From Pseudomonas baltica (lineage in GTDB: Bacteria; Pseudomonadota; Gammaproteobacteria; Pseudomonadales; Pseudomonadaceae): a DNA stretch of 64,000 nucleotides. The notes under the pieces were generated by a model that saw nothing but the letters and a program-made list of their open reading frames with translations, had not been told where the DNA came from and searched no databases. Location: NCBI RefSeq assembly GCF_031880315.1, contig NZ_CP134771.1, positions 3,034,001-3,098,000 of the forward strand, given 5' to 3'. The translations under genes were made by a program, and so were the position numbers. Numbering within the stretch: the stretch's first letter is position 1; each line of letters opens with the position of its first letter. Positions 52,584 through 63,421 of the stretch are shown piece after piece.

Positions 52584-53753
52584 ATGCCACTCGCTTTGTA
52601 TGCATTGGCCATTGCCGCGTTCGGCATCGGCACTACGGAATTCGTCATCATGGGGCTGTTGCCTCAAGTCTCGGCCGACCTGGGCGTAAGCATTCCCAGT
52701 GCCGGGCTACTGATTACTGGCTATGCCTTGGGCGTGGTATTCGGTGCGCCGATCCTCGCCGTCGCCACCGCCAATATGCCGCGCAAGGCGACGCTGCTGG
52801 GCATGACCGGGATGTTCATCCTCGGCAACGTGCTGTGCGCCATTGCGCCCAATTACATCTCGTTGATGGCGGCGCGAGTGGTCACGGCGCTGTGCCACGG
52901 CGCCTTCTTCGGCATCGGCTCGGTGGTCGCCGCCGGGCTCGTGGCACCGAACAAGCGGGCACAGGCGATCGCGTTGATGTTCACTGGCTTGACCCTCGCC
53001 AGTGTGCTCGGCGTGCCGTTGGGGACTGCCTTGGGCCAAGTCGCTGGGTGGCGCGCGACCTTCTGGGCGGTGTCGGTCATCGGCATCGTTGCGCTGATCG
53101 CTCAGGCCATCTGGCTGCCACGCTTCATTACCATGGAGCGCGGCAACCTGATGAGCGAGTTCAAAGTGCTGGGCAAGCCCAACGTGCTATTGCCGCTGAC
53201 CATGAGCGTGATGGCGTCGACCAGCTTGTTCAGCGTGTTCACCTACATCGCGCCAATTCTGACCGACGTCACCGGTATCGGCCCGCATGCCGTGACCATC
53301 ATGTTGTTGCTGTTCGGCGTAGGCCTCACCGGTGGCAGCCTGCTGGGTGGGCGCCTGGCCGACACCAAATTGCTGCCGGCGCTGATTGCCATGGCAATTG
53401 CCGTGGTGGTGGTCATGGTGCTGTTTACTCAGACCAGCCGTTCTGTGATCCCGGCGGCGATTTCGCTGGTGCTGTGGGGCGTGGCGGCGTTCGCGCTGTG
53501 TCCGATCCTGCAACTGCTGATCATCGACCAGGCGGTGGATGCGCCCAATCTGGGTTCGACCCTGAACCAGAGTGCATTCAACCTCGGCAACGCGCTGGGC
53601 GCCGGCCTCGGCGGGGCGGTGGTGGCCAGCGGTGCGAATCTGGCGCAACTGCCTTGGGTGGGCGCTGCGAGCGGCTTGATGACGTTGCTGACGGCGGCGT
53701 ATTTCATCTATCGCCAGCCGCATTGGGCGGCCGAGGCAGCGACGGCGCCTTGA
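52584..53753 (+). CDS. MFS transporter, AraJ/DHA1-like
   Basis: 389 residues with about 12 membrane helices. The start MPLALYALAIAAFGIGTTEFV contains the helix-1 signature GTTEFVIMGLLP of the sugar/drug efflux DHA1 group (AraJ, SotB type), with GRLADTK as an interdomain motif. AGGGA lies upstream of the ATG. The substrate is unknown. Confidence 0.87.
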   Translation: MPLALYALAIAAFGIGTTEFVIMGLLPQVSADLGVSIPSAGLLITGYALGVVFGAPILAVATANMPRKATLLGMTGMFILGNVLCAIAPNYISLMAARVVTALCHGAFFGIGSVVAAGLVAPNKRAQAIALMFTGLTLASVLGVPLGTALGQVAGWRATFWAVSVIGIVALIAQAIWLPRFITMERGNLMSEFKVLGKPNVLLPLTMSVMASTSLFSVFTYIAPILTDVTGIGPHAVTIMLLLFGVGLTGGSLLGGRLADTKLLPALIAMAIAVVVVMVLFTQTSRSVIPAAISLVLWGVAAFALCPILQLLIIDQAVDAPNLGSTLNQSAFNLGNALGAGLGGAVVASGANLAQLPWVGAASGLMTLLTAAYFIYRQPHWAAEAATAP

Positions 53754-53814
53754 GCCTGTAGCGGCAGGCGCGCAGCGTCGAACCTGTGGGAATGTGCATG
53801 GGTGCGCCTGGCGT

Positions 53815-53894
53815 CTTCGCGGGCAAGCCTTGCTCCCACAGTGCAAGCCGGCCTTGAGTCATACATCTGTGGGAGCAAGGCTTGCCCGCAAAAG
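53815..53894. repeat. REPIN
   Basis: CTTCGCGGGCAAGCCTTGCT ... TGTGGGAGCAAGGCTTGCCCGC, near-perfect arms with a short spacer, after the MFS gene. Confidence 0.8.
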
Positions 53895-54046
53895 CACTGG
53901 CCATGGCACCCAATTTGGCGCGTCTGTACCGGACAGTAGCACCACCCAATTCGCGGCAGACCCGCCCCCACAAAGGGCGCGGCTGACGCACTGCCCGGCC
54001 AGTTGTGCTTTCATACGCGTTTTCTGCAACTGTTACAGGATGTCTG

Positions 54047-55303
54047 ATGCTTGAGCTTGTCGCTGCGTTTATCTGTTTGACCACCCTGCTGACTTACGTG
54101 AATTTCCGCTTTATAGGTCTGCCACCGACCATCGGGGTCATGGTCACGGCCATGTTGTTTTCATTGATTCTGCAGGTGCTGAGTTTTCTCGGCTTCCCCG
54201 GCCTGGAAGACCAGGTGCGGGCCTTGATCGGCCAGATCGATTTCGGTGATCTGCTGATGAACTGGATGCTGTCGTTCCTGCTGTTCGCCGGCGCCCTGCA
54301 CGTCAACCTCGCCGACCTGAAAAGCTATCGCTGGCCGATCGGCTTGCTGGCGACGTTCGGCGTACTCATCGCCACTTTCGTGATCGGTACCCTGGCGTTC
54401 TGGATTTTCGGGCTGTTCGGCTGGCACGTGAGCTTCCTTTATTGCCTGCTGTTCGGCGCGCTGATCTCGCCCACCGACCCCATCGCGGTGCTCGGCGTGT
54501 TGCGTACGGCTAATGCCTCCAAGCCCCTGAAGACCACCATCGTCGGCGAATCGTTGTTCAACGACGGCACCGCAGTGGTGGTGTTCACCGTGCTGCTGGG
54601 CATCGCGCAACTGGGCGAGACACCGACCGTTGGCGCGACCGTGATGCTGTTCGTGCACGAAGCCGTGGGCGGCGTGCTATTCGGCGGCCTGATTGGTTAT
54701 GTGGTGTACCGCATGATCAAAAGCATCGAGCAATATCAGGTCGAGGTCATGCTGACCCTGGCACTGGTGATCGGCGGCTCGGCCATGTCCGCCGAGTTGC
54801 ACGTATCAGCGCCGATCGCGATGGTGGTCGCGGGCCTGATCATCGGCAACCTGGGACGCAACCTGGCGATGAACGACATGACCCGCCGTTACATGGACGG
54901 TTTCTGGGAGCTGCTGGACGATATCCTCAATGCCTTGCTGTTCGCGTTGATCGGCATGGAGTTGCTGCTGTTGCCGTTCTCGTGGCTGCACTTGAGTGCC
55001 GCTGGCTTGCTGGCAGTGGCCATTTTGCTGTCGCGCTGGCTGACCGTGGCGCCGGCCATTGCGTTGCTGCGTCGCTGGCGCACGGTGCCGCGCGGGACCA
55101 TCCGCGTGCTGACCTGGGGTGGCTTGCGCGGCGGGGTGTCGGTCGCGCTGGCACTGGCCCTGCCGCTGGGCCCGGAGCGCGACCTGGTGCTGAGTATCAC
55201 CTACATCGTGGTGCTTTCGTCGATCCTGCTACAGGGTTTGACGATCGGGCCGCTGGTGAAGTCGGTGACGCGGGAGCCAGTGTCAAAGCAAGCTGATCAC
55301 TGA
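54047..55303 (+). CDS. Na+/H+ antiporter, CPA1/NhaP type
   Basis: 418 residues from the ATG at 54047, where AGGATG lies upstream; the 14-codon extension is not preferred. About 12-13 membrane helices with the CPA1 motifs SPTDPIAVLGVL and ESLFNDGTAVVVF (ion-binding Asp residues). It likely handles Na+ or K+ and pH, but the cation and direction are not provable here. Confidence 0.9.
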   Translation: MLELVAAFICLTTLLTYVNFRFIGLPPTIGVMVTAMLFSLILQVLSFLGFPGLEDQVRALIGQIDFGDLLMNWMLSFLLFAGALHVNLADLKSYRWPIGLLATFGVLIATFVIGTLAFWIFGLFGWHVSFLYCLLFGALISPTDPIAVLGVLRTANASKPLKTTIVGESLFNDGTAVVVFTVLLGIAQLGETPTVGATVMLFVHEAVGGVLFGGLIGYVVYRMIKSIEQYQVEVMLTLALVIGGSAMSAELHVSAPIAMVVAGLIIGNLGRNLAMNDMTRRYMDGFWELLDDILNALLFALIGMELLLLPFSWLHLSAAGLLAVAILLSRWLTVAPAIALLRRWRTVPRGTIRVLTWGGLRGGVSVALALALPLGPERDLVLSITYIVVLSSILLQGLTIGPLVKSVTREPVSKQADH

Positions 55304-55310
55304 CAACGAG

Positions 55311-55354
55311 GGCCTCTTCGCCGCCGAACGCGCGCCCTTGCTCGCGAAGAGGCC
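55311..55354. repeat. Short REP inverted repeat
   Basis: GGCCTCTTCGCCGCCGAACG with GCTCGCGAAGAGGCC: a compact copy in the 64-bp gap between the antiporter and the thioesterase genes, which converge. Confidence 0.65.
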
Positions 55355-55367
55355 CATACAGACAACA

Positions 55368-55763
55368 TCATGCACCCGCTTCGAACTGATCCTTGATATA
55401 GCGAATTTCCGTACGCCCGTGCGGCGCCGGCAAGCCATCTTCACCGAGGTTGACGAACACCAGCTTGTCGACCGTGAGGATGCTCTTGCGGGTGATCTTG
55501 TTGCGCACTTCGCAGGTCAGGGTGATGGACGTGCGACCAAACTCGCTGGCAGTGATCCCCAATTCGATGATGTCGCCCTGGCGCGAGGCACTGACGAAGT
55601 TGATCTCTGAAATGTACTTGGTCACCACTCGCTGGTTACCCAGCTGGACAATGGCGTAGATCGCCGCTTCTTCGTCGATCCAGCGCAGCAGACTGCCGCC
55701 GAACAGGGTGCCATTGGGGTTGAGGTCTTCGGGCTTGACCCATTTGCGCGTGTGGAAATTCAT
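55368..55763 (-). CDS. Hotdog-fold acyl-CoA thioesterase, YciA-like
   Basis: 131 residues from the ATG at 55763, where AGGAGCGAGC precedes it; the 77-codon upstream extension contains REP sequence and is rejected. NPNGTLFGGSLLRWIDEEAA (active-site region) and VNFVSASRQGDIIELG-like segments match the family. Hydrolyses acyl-CoA; specificity is unknown. It converges on the antiporter gene. Confidence 0.9.
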   Translation of the reverse strand: MNFHTRKWVKPEDLNPNGTLFGGSLLRWIDEEAAIYAIVQLGNQRVVTKYISEINFVSASRQGDIIELGITASEFGRTSITLTCEVRNKITRKSILTVDKLVFVNLGEDGLPAPHGRTEIRYIKDQFEAGA

Positions 55764-55860
55764 GCTCGCTCCTGACTGTTCGACTGGAAGGCCATTATCA
55801 TCGCAGACACGGCGGCGTGACTCTATATGGCGTTTGTCTATGGGGATGATATAGCCGGCG

Positions 55861-55943
55861 CTGGCTTCTTCGCGGGCAAGCCTTGCTCCCACAATGGCGG
55901 GCCCTAGATCTGTGGGAGCAAGGCTTGCCCGCGAAGAGGCCAG
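55861..55943. repeat. REPIN, consensus copy
   Basis: CTGGCTTCTTCGCGGGCAAG facing CTTGCCCGCGAAGAGGCCAG: the cleanest pair in the window, with the 12 terminal bases paired. It lies just upstream of the ahcY promoter. Confidence 0.85.
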
Positions 55944-55980
55944 CCGAGGCGACCCACCACCCGGCAGGATTCGCACATAA

Positions 55981-57594
<1,614 letters not shown>

Positions 57595-57600
57595 AAGCAG

Positions 57601-57716
57601 CGGCAAGTTGTGAGCTGCAAGCGGCAAGTCAAGGCGGGCCACGCCTTGAGGTTGCAGCTTGCAGCTTGCTCCTTGAAGCTTAAAAAGTCCCTCTTGCAGC
57701 TTGAAGCTTGCAGCTA
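57601..57716. repeat. Hairpin-rich repeat region between ahcY and metF
   Basis: Contains a perfect hairpin TCAAGGCG-GGCCA-CGCCTTGA, then tandem GCAGCTTGCAGCTTG and TTGCAGCTTGAAGCTTGCAG units, with the inverse AGCTGCAAGCGGCAAG at the left. This motif family differs from the REP elements. It lies inside the presumed ahcY-metF transcript. Confidence 0.75.
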
Positions 57717-57726
57717 AGGAACGACC

Positions 57727-58572
57727 ATGTCCCAGGAACGCCGCTTCAGCTTCGAGTTCTTCCCTACCAAGACCGATGCTGGACACGAAAAACTGCTGAC
57801 CGTTGCCCGTCAACTGGCCGGCTACAACCCCGATTTCTTCTCCTGCACTTACGGTGCCGGGGGCTCCACTCGCGATCGCACCCTGAACACCGTGCTGCAA
57901 CTCGAGCACGAAGTGAAGGTACCGGCCGCGCCGCACTTGTCGTGCGTGGGCGACAGCAAGGCCGACTTGCGCAGCCTGCTCGGCCAATACAAGGATGCCG
58001 GTATCAAGCGCATCGTTGCCCTGCGTGGCGACCTGCCATCCGGTATGGGCATGGCCAGCGGCGAGCTGCGTCACGCCAATGACCTGGTCGAGTTCATTCG
58101 CGCCGAAACCGGCGAGTATTTTCATATCGAAGTGGCTGCCTATCCGGAGATGCACCCACAAGCGCGCAACTTCGAAGACGATCTGCAGAACTTCGTGCGC
58201 AAGGCCAATGCCGGTGCCGACAGCGCGATCACCCAATACTTCTTCAACGCCGACAGCTACTTCTATTTCGTCGAGCGCGTGCAGAAACTGGGCGTGAACA
58301 TCCCGATCGTGCCAGGCATCATGCCGATCACCAACTACAGCAAGCTGGCGCGCTTCTCGGACGCCTGCGGTGCCGAAATTCCGCGCTGGATCCGCAAGCA
58401 ACTGGAAGCCTACGGCGACGACGCCCGCAGCATCCAGGCGTTCGGCGAACAGGTCATCACGCAGATGTGCGAGCAACTGCTGCAAGGCGGCGCGCCGGGG
58501 CTGCATTTCTACACCCTCAACCAGGCCGAGCCGAGCCTGGCAGTGTGGAACAACCTCAAGCTGCCGCGCTGA
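57727..58572 (+). CDS. metF: 5,10-Methylenetetrahydrofolate reductase
   Basis: FAD enzyme that makes 5-methyl-THF, the methyl donor for methionine synthesis. The 281 residues are of bacterial MetF length, with FSFEFFPTKTDAG near the start and RGDLPSGMGM as the beta-barrel segment. It completes the SAM cycle with metK and ahcY in this window. Confidence 0.97.
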   Translation: MSQERRFSFEFFPTKTDAGHEKLLTVARQLAGYNPDFFSCTYGAGGSTRDRTLNTVLQLEHEVKVPAAPHLSCVGDSKADLRSLLGQYKDAGIKRIVALRGDLPSGMGMASGELRHANDLVEFIRAETGEYFHIEVAAYPEMHPQARNFEDDLQNFVRKANAGADSAITQYFFNADSYFYFVERVQKLGVNIPIVPGIMPITNYSKLARFSDACGAEIPRWIRKQLEAYGDDARSIQAFGEQVITQMCEQLLQGGAPGLHFYTLNQAEPSLAVWNNLKLPR

Positions 58573-58590
58573 TAGATTGCACTTGGCTTG

Positions 58591-58668
58591 CCGGCCCCTT
58601 GGCGAGCAAGCGCTGCTCCCACAGAGCGATACGCTTATGAGAGCAAGGCTTACCCGCAAAGGGGCCGG
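58591..58668. repeat. REPIN
   Basis: CCGGCCCCTTGGCGAGCAAG ... CAAAGGGGCCGG, after metF; several bases are degenerate. Confidence 0.75.
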
Positions 58669-58771
58669 TACTGATCGGCACATCGTTGTGCGCCACGAAA
58701 TCTTTGCGCTACAGACACTTGCCGCGCAAAGCCTCTAGCCAGCGACCTCCGCGCGTCGTAATCTCCACGAC

Positions 58772-59608
58772 ATGCCTGCATACGCCCTCCTACTGTCTGC
58801 TTTGCTGATCACTTGCCTGAGCCTAAGCGCCCACGGTGAAAGCCTGCGTATTGTCACCGAACCTTGGGCACCTTACGTCTATCTGCAAGACGGCAAACCC
58901 ACCGGCATCGATTACGAGATAACCGCGCTGGTGTTCAAACGCCTGGGCATCGATGTGGAGTGGCAATTTCTGCCGTGGCGGCGTTGCCTGATGATGCTCG
59001 ATGAAGGCAAGGCTGATGGCGCGCTGGATATTTTCGAGTCCACCGAGCGCGACAGCCAGCTGCTTTACCCCACCGAACCGCTATCGCAAGTGGAGTTCGT
59101 GCTGTTCCAGGCCAAGGCCCGCCCGCACCTGTTCGCCAGCCTGAACGACCTCAAAGGCCTGAAGATCGGCACCTCGCCGGGCTTTATCTACGACCAGGCA
59201 TTTCGTGACTCGCAGCTGTTCGAGCGCGAGACCGCACCGACGCTCGAAGCCAATTTCGGCAAGCTGCTACTGGGGCGCGTCGACATGGTGATCACCGATC
59301 GCCGGGTAGGCCGCTATGCCGTCAAGGCGCTAGGCCTGCAGGATCAGGTCGAGGAGCTGCCGATCATGGTCAGCCGCGACCCGCAGTACCTGGCGGTACG
59401 CCGTAATGCCGGCATGGACCTGCTGGTGCAGCGTTTTGCCGCCGAACTGCGCCGCTTCAAGCAGGAGCCAGCCTACGCCGAGCTGATTACTCGCTACGCC
59501 AACATCGTGCCCGAGCCCACCAAGACGCCAGCCAACACCAGCCATTTCGGGGCGAAACCTGACACATCCTCGGAATTCTCTGACAAAAGTGCAGCCGTTG
59601 AGCAGTAG
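58772..59608 (+). CDS. Periplasmic solute-binding protein, family 3
   Basis: 278 residues. The signal peptide MPAYALLLSALLITCLSLSAHG is cleaved around HGES; the SBP_bac_3 domain begins SLRIVTEPWAPYVYL. It resembles the other binding protein at 34.2 kb in fold and likewise has no permease genes beside it. The ligand is unknown; the C-terminal 30 residues are Ser/Thr-rich and unlike the domain core. Confidence 0.88.
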   Translation: MPAYALLLSALLITCLSLSAHGESLRIVTEPWAPYVYLQDGKPTGIDYEITALVFKRLGIDVEWQFLPWRRCLMMLDEGKADGALDIFESTERDSQLLYPTEPLSQVEFVLFQAKARPHLFASLNDLKGLKIGTSPGFIYDQAFRDSQLFERETAPTLEANFGKLLLGRVDMVITDRRVGRYAVKALGLQDQVEELPIMVSRDPQYLAVRRNAGMDLLVQRFAAELRRFKQEPAYAELITRYANIVPEPTKTPANTSHFGAKPDTSSEFSDKSAAVEQ

Positions 59609-59848
59609 GAAAGCGGCGCAAAGGGATTGCTCTGTTATACTCGGGCCTTCCCGCCAGGCTTACGCCCGGACGCTCGACCTCGCAAAAGGCTCCTGATTCG
59701 CTCTCCACCTCGGCTTCTCGCCAGGTAAGGCGGCCTTGGAATGCGCATTGGAGGCCCAGCAGGACCGGACGCGACCGCGCCAGAGAGCCCCCGTCGCGCC
59801 AGGCACGATTATCCCTCGGGCACAGCCCTCACTTAGACAGGATTACTC
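59609..59848 (+). promoter_or_regulatory. 240-bp leader before the RhlE-type helicase gene
   Basis: Holds a candidate -10 (TATACT, 59636-59641) with no clear -35, then about 200 nt of GC-rich, ORF-free sequence containing several short GGC/GCC hairpins before the GGATTACTC-ATG. A long 5' UTR of this kind is common for DEAD-box helicase genes. Confidence 0.45.
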
Positions 59849-61771
59849 ATGTCCTTTGCTTCCCTCGGTCTCTCCGAGGCTCTAGTCCGCGCCATCGAGG
59901 CAGCGGGCTATACCCAGCCCACTCCGGTGCAACAGCGGGCCATCCCCGCCGTGTTGCAAGGTCGCGACCTGATGGTGGCAGCACAGACAGGTACAGGTAA
60001 GACAGGTGGTTTCGCCCTGCCGATCCTCGAGCGTCTGTTCCCCAACGGTCACCCAGACAAGTCCCAGCGTCACGGCCCGCGCCAACCACGCGTACTCGTC
60101 CTGACCCCGACGCGCGAACTCGCCGCTCAGGTGCACGACAGCTTCAAACTCTACGCCCGCGATCTCAAGTTCGTCAGCGCCGTGATCTTCGGCGGTGTCG
60201 GCATGAACCCGCAGGTGCAGGCCATGGCCCGCGGCGTCGACGTGCTGGTCGCCTGCCCCGGTCGCCTGCTGGACCTGGCTGGCCAGGGCAGCGTCGATCT
60301 TTCCCATGTTGAAATCCTTGTCCTCGACGAAGCCGACCGCATGCTCGACATGGGTTTTGTCCATGACGTGAAAAAGGTCCTCGCCCGGCTCCCGGCCAAG
60401 CGCCAGAACCTGCTGTTCTCGGCCACGTTCTCCAACGACATCACCGCTTTGGCGGGCAAGTTGTTGCACAACCCCGAGCGCATCGAAGTCACTCCGCCGA
60501 ACACCACGGTCGAGCGTATCGAACAGCGCGTGTTCCGCCTGCCGGCCAGCCACAAGCGCTCGCTGCTCGCGCACCTGATCACCAAAGGGGCCTGGGAGCA
60601 AGTGCTGGTGTTCACCCGCACCAAGCACGGCGCCAACCGCCTGGCCGAGTACCTGGACAAGCACGGCCTGAGCGCCGTGGCCATCCACGGTAACAAGAGC
60701 CAGAACGCGCGCACCAAGGCCCTGGCCGACTTCAAGGCTGGCGAAGTTCGCATCCTGGTCGCCACCGACATCGCCGCTCGCGGCCTGGACATCGATCAGT
60801 TGCCCCATGTGGTCAACTTCGAGCTGCCCAACGTCGATGAAGACTACGTGCACCGTATCGGCCGGACTGGCCGTGCCGGTCGCTCGGGCGAAGCGATCTC
60901 GCTGGTTGCGCCAGACGAAGAAAAACTGCTGAAAAGCATCGAACGCATGACCAAGCAGAAAATCGCCGACGGCGACCTCATGGGCTTCGATTCCAGCACC
61001 GTCGAGGCCGAAAAGCCTGAAGTTCGTGAACGTCCACAAGCCAACAAGCCACGCAATGCCCCTCGTGCTCCACGCGAAGGCACGGCAGCCAACGGCGCCA
61101 ACAACAATGCTGGCGGCGGTCGTAAAGACAAAGGCAAGGATAAAGGCAAGGAAAAGCCCGCCGGGGCGCGTTCTGAACGCCAACCCCGTGACTCGAAACC
61201 TCGTCAGGCTCAGCAGCCTGCACAGGCAGCTGCCCCTCGGGCACCGGCTGACCGTGCACCGGACGAGTTCCGCGACGATGAAGTCGATAACTTCGGCAAC
61301 CGCGCCGACTACGTGAGCCCTTACCAGGGCAAGAAGGACCAGAACCGCGGTCGTCGCCCAGGCGCTCCGGCCGCAGCCACTGGTGCTGCACCGGCTGCAC
61401 GTCAAGGTCGTCCGAGCGCGCCGCGCACTGGCGCACCGGCTGGCGGCGAAGTTGCCAAGCGCACCGGCGGCGGTCCACGTAATGGCAGCGGCGGCGCCCG
61501 TAGCGGTGGGGCTGGCAATGCGGGCGGTGCTCGCAATGGCCAGGCCCGTCGTGAAGGCGGCGGCGGTCGTGACCGTCGTCCGGCGCGCGATGAGCAGCCG
61601 ATGGTCACCCGCGAAGAGCCAGCGGTAAGAAACCCCAGCGGCACTGCGCCGAAGATCGTGCACAAGGAATCGAAGATTGATCGTTTCCCCACGCCCGAGC
61701 AACTGGAAGACTTGCCGAGCCGTCCGCGTGGTGAAAAGCCTGCGCTGCTGACGCGTAACCGCGAAGGCTGA
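59849..61771 (+). CDS. rhlE: DEAD-box RNA helicase, RhlE type
   Basis: 640 residues. The helicase core (about 1-390) has the Q motif, [23 protein letters not shown] and [13 protein letters not shown]. After it follows a tail of about 250 residues that is poor in hydrophobics and rich in Arg, Gly, Ala, Pro and Lys, presumably disordered and RNA-binding. In pseudomonads such RhlE proteins act in RNA turnover and cold growth. The RhlE assignment against other DEAD-box types is inferred from the core and the tail. Confidence 0.9.
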   Translation: MSFASLGLSEALVRAIEAAGYTQPTPVQQRAIPAVLQGRDLMVAAQTGTGKTGGFALPILERLFPNGHPDKSQRHGPRQPRVLVLTPTRELAAQVHDSFKLYARDLKFVSAVIFGGVGMNPQVQAMARGVDVLVACPGRLLDLAGQGSVDLSHVEILVLDEADRMLDMGFVHDVKKVLARLPAKRQNLLFSATFSNDITALAGKLLHNPERIEVTPPNTTVERIEQRVFRLPASHKRSLLAHLITKGAWEQVLVFTRTKHGANRLAEYLDKHGLSAVAIHGNKSQNARTKALADFKAGEVRILVATDIAARGLDIDQLPHVVNFELPNVDEDYVHRIGRTGRAGRSGEAISLVAPDEEKLLKSIERMTKQKIADGDLMGFDSSTVEAEKPEVRERPQANKPRNAPRAPREGTAANGANNNAGGGRKDKGKDKGKEKPAGARSERQPRDSKPRQAQQPAQAAAPRAPADRAPDEFRDDEVDNFGNRADYVSPYQGKKDQNRGRRPGAPAAATGAAPAARQGRPSAPRTGAPAGGEVAKRTGGGPRNGSGGARSGGAGNAGGARNGQARREGGGGRDRRPARDEQPMVTREEPAVRNPSGTAPKIVHKESKIDRFPTPEQLEDLPSRPRGEKPALLTRNREG

Positions 61772-61782
61772 GGCTGGCCTCA

Positions 61783-61903
61783 GGGGCCCCTTCGCGGGCA
61801 AGCCTTGCTCCCACAGCTGCATGATTCAACACTGTGGGAGCAGCTTCCTTGCACAGATGTATGCCTTATCACTGTGGGAGCAAAGCTTGCTCGCGAAGAG
61901 GCC
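61783..61903. repeat. REP triplet
   Basis: Three REP arms: GGGGCCCCTTCGCGGGCAAGC, an inner CTGTGGGAGCAGC copy, and a right CAAAGCTTGCTCGCGAAGAGGCC; a partial duplication gives a longer cluster than elsewhere. Confidence 0.75.
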
Positions 61904-61917
61904 CGCACAGAGAGCAC

Positions 61918-61959
61918 AAAAAAACGCCGCACCCCTTGTTCAGGAGTGCGGCGTTTTTT
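61918..61959. terminator. Bidirectional terminator between rhlE and yceI
   Basis: AACGCCGCAC ... GTGCGGCGTT stem (10 bp) with A-run on the left and T6 on the right, located between two convergent genes. Confidence 0.9.
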
Positions 61960-61973
61960 ATGCCAGCGACAAA

Positions 61974-62570
61974 TTACTTGGCGCGAACACCTTCAAAGGT
62001 GAAGTCCAGAGTCAGCTCGTTCGACGCTGGGCCCAGGTCCATCATCTTGCCGAAGTCCTGACGGTTGATGGTGGTGGTGCCGTTGAAGCCAGCACGGTAG
62101 CCGCCCCACGGATCCTTGCCTTCACCGTTGAAAGTCGCCTTGATCACCACTGGCTTGGTGGTGCCATGCAGGGTCAGGTCGCCAGTCACGTCAGCGGTCA
62201 GATGGCCAGCGGCGTCTTTACCGGTTGGCTTGACGCTAGTGGACTTGAAGGTAGCGGTCGGATACTTGGCCACGTCCAGGAAAGCGTCGCTGCTGATGTG
62301 CTTGTCGCGTTCAGCCTGGTTGGTGAACACGCTGGCAGTTTGCAGGGTCACGTCGATCTTGGTTTCTTCAGGCTTGGCGGCATCCCAGCTGAAAGTACCT
62401 TTCCAGTCTTTGAAAGTACCTTTGATGAAGCTGTAGCCCAAGTGGCTGATGGTGAAGTCGACGAAAGCGTGCTGGCCTTCCTTGTCGATCGTGTAATCGG
62501 CAGCCATGGCCTGACCTGCGGTCAGCAGTGCGGTACCGATAGCCAGAGCAGCGAGAGTCTTTTTCAACAT
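61974..62570 (-). CDS. YceI-family periplasmic protein
   Basis: 198 residues: signal peptide [23 protein letters not shown], then a YceI lipocalin-like beta barrel that binds polyisoprenoid lipids, with [11 protein letters not shown] and [10 protein letters not shown] segments. It follows the cytochrome b561 gene after 33 bp, the usual association of this family, and ends at a terminator. Confidence 0.95.
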   Translation of the reverse strand: MLKKTLAALAIGTALLTAGQAMAADYTIDKEGQHAFVDFTISHLGYSFIKGTFKDWKGTFSWDAAKPEETKIDVTLQTASVFTNQAERDKHISSDAFLDVAKYPTATFKSTSVKPTGKDAAGHLTADVTGDLTLHGTTKPVVIKATFNGEGKDPWGGYRAGFNGTTTINRQDFGKMMDLGPASNELTLDFTFEGVRAK

Positions 62571-62603
62571 TGCGGTCTATTCCTTGGAAAGTTAAGTGTG
62601 GCT

Positions 62604-63155
62604 TCAGGCTTTACGACCCAGCATGCGGATCAGGGTCGCATCACGGTCGATAAAATGGTGTTTCAGGGCTGCCAGGCCGTGCAGTACGGCGAAGATCACC
62701 ACGGTCCAGGCAATATACAGATGGATTTCCCCGGCAGTGTCCGCCTGATTAGGCAGGTTGGATACCAGCGCGGGTACGTCGAACAGGCCAAACACCGAGA
62801 TACCGACACCTTCAGCGGTGGAAATCAGGTAACCGGCAATCATCAGCGCGAACAGCGCCACGTAGAGGAACATGTGCCCCAGATGGGCGGCGATGCGGGT
62901 CAGGCGCCCTTGGTTAGGCGTCGGAGGCGGCGGTGGACTGATCCAGCGCCAGACTACCCGCAGGACCATGAAAGCAAACAGCACAAGGCCGATGCTCTTG
63001 TGCAAGTCCGGGCCTTCCTTGCGCCAAGGATCGTAGTAACCCAGGCCAACCATCCACAGGCCGAGGGCGAACATGCCGAACACGGTGATAGCGACGCCCC
63101 AGTGCAGAAACACACTGAGCGCACCATATCGAGAGGTGGAGTTACGTATCTGCAT
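62604..63155 (-). CDS. Cytochrome b561 family protein
   Basis: Membrane di-heme cytochrome b, 183 residues with four helices and His residues in the first and last helices (FLHWGVAI, IHLYIAWT..., LHGLAAL). It may pass electrons to or from YceI partners or quinone. The ATG at 63155 is preferred to the one at 63164, because AGGATGGCAGCG gives a proper distance there. Likely first gene of a two-gene operon with yceI. Upstream are several CGAT-rich inverted motifs. Confidence 0.93.
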   Translation of the reverse strand: MQIRNSTSRYGALSVFLHWGVAITVFGMFALGLWMVGLGYYDPWRKEGPDLHKSIGLVLFAFMVLRVVWRWISPPPPPTPNQGRLTRIAAHLGHMFLYVALFALMIAGYLISTAEGVGISVFGLFDVPALVSNLPNQADTAGEIHLYIAWTVVIFAVLHGLAALKHHFIDRDATLIRMLGRKA

Positions 63156-63363
63156 CGCTGCCATCCTGTAAGAACTGCGCTCAAGATTATCGTTTTATCT
63201 ATCGAATGAAAGCGGAAAAAATCGCTTTAAACGATCGATATATTCGATACTTAAAGTGTGATACAGGCTCATTAAGACAATATTAAGCGGGTCGAATGAC
63301 AGAATAGTCACAAATCGAAAAAGCACTACAGCTACCGCTTTTGATTGTGCAGACGCAGACTCG

Positions 63364-63393
63364 GCCCGCGAAGCTTTTAAAAGCTTTGCGGGC
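63364..63393 (-). terminator. Hairpin after the amine oxidase gene
   Basis: 15-bp arms GCCCGCGAAGCTTTT / AAAAGCTTTGCGGGC with one G-T mismatch and no loop spacer, 30 bp after the stop at 63422 on the minus strand. It may be a terminator or a REP remnant. Confidence 0.55.
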
Positions 63394-63421
63394 AGAGCCT
63401 GCTCTCACCGGGTTTAGCGGA

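Noticed and set aside
54005..54046. Extra 14-codon N-terminus of the antiporter
   Set aside because: It has no ribosome site, whereas AGGATG lies at the correct distance before the ATG at 54047.
61783..61903. CRISPR-like spaced repeats
   Set aside because: The arms are inverted, not direct, and too few and irregular; they are REP elements.
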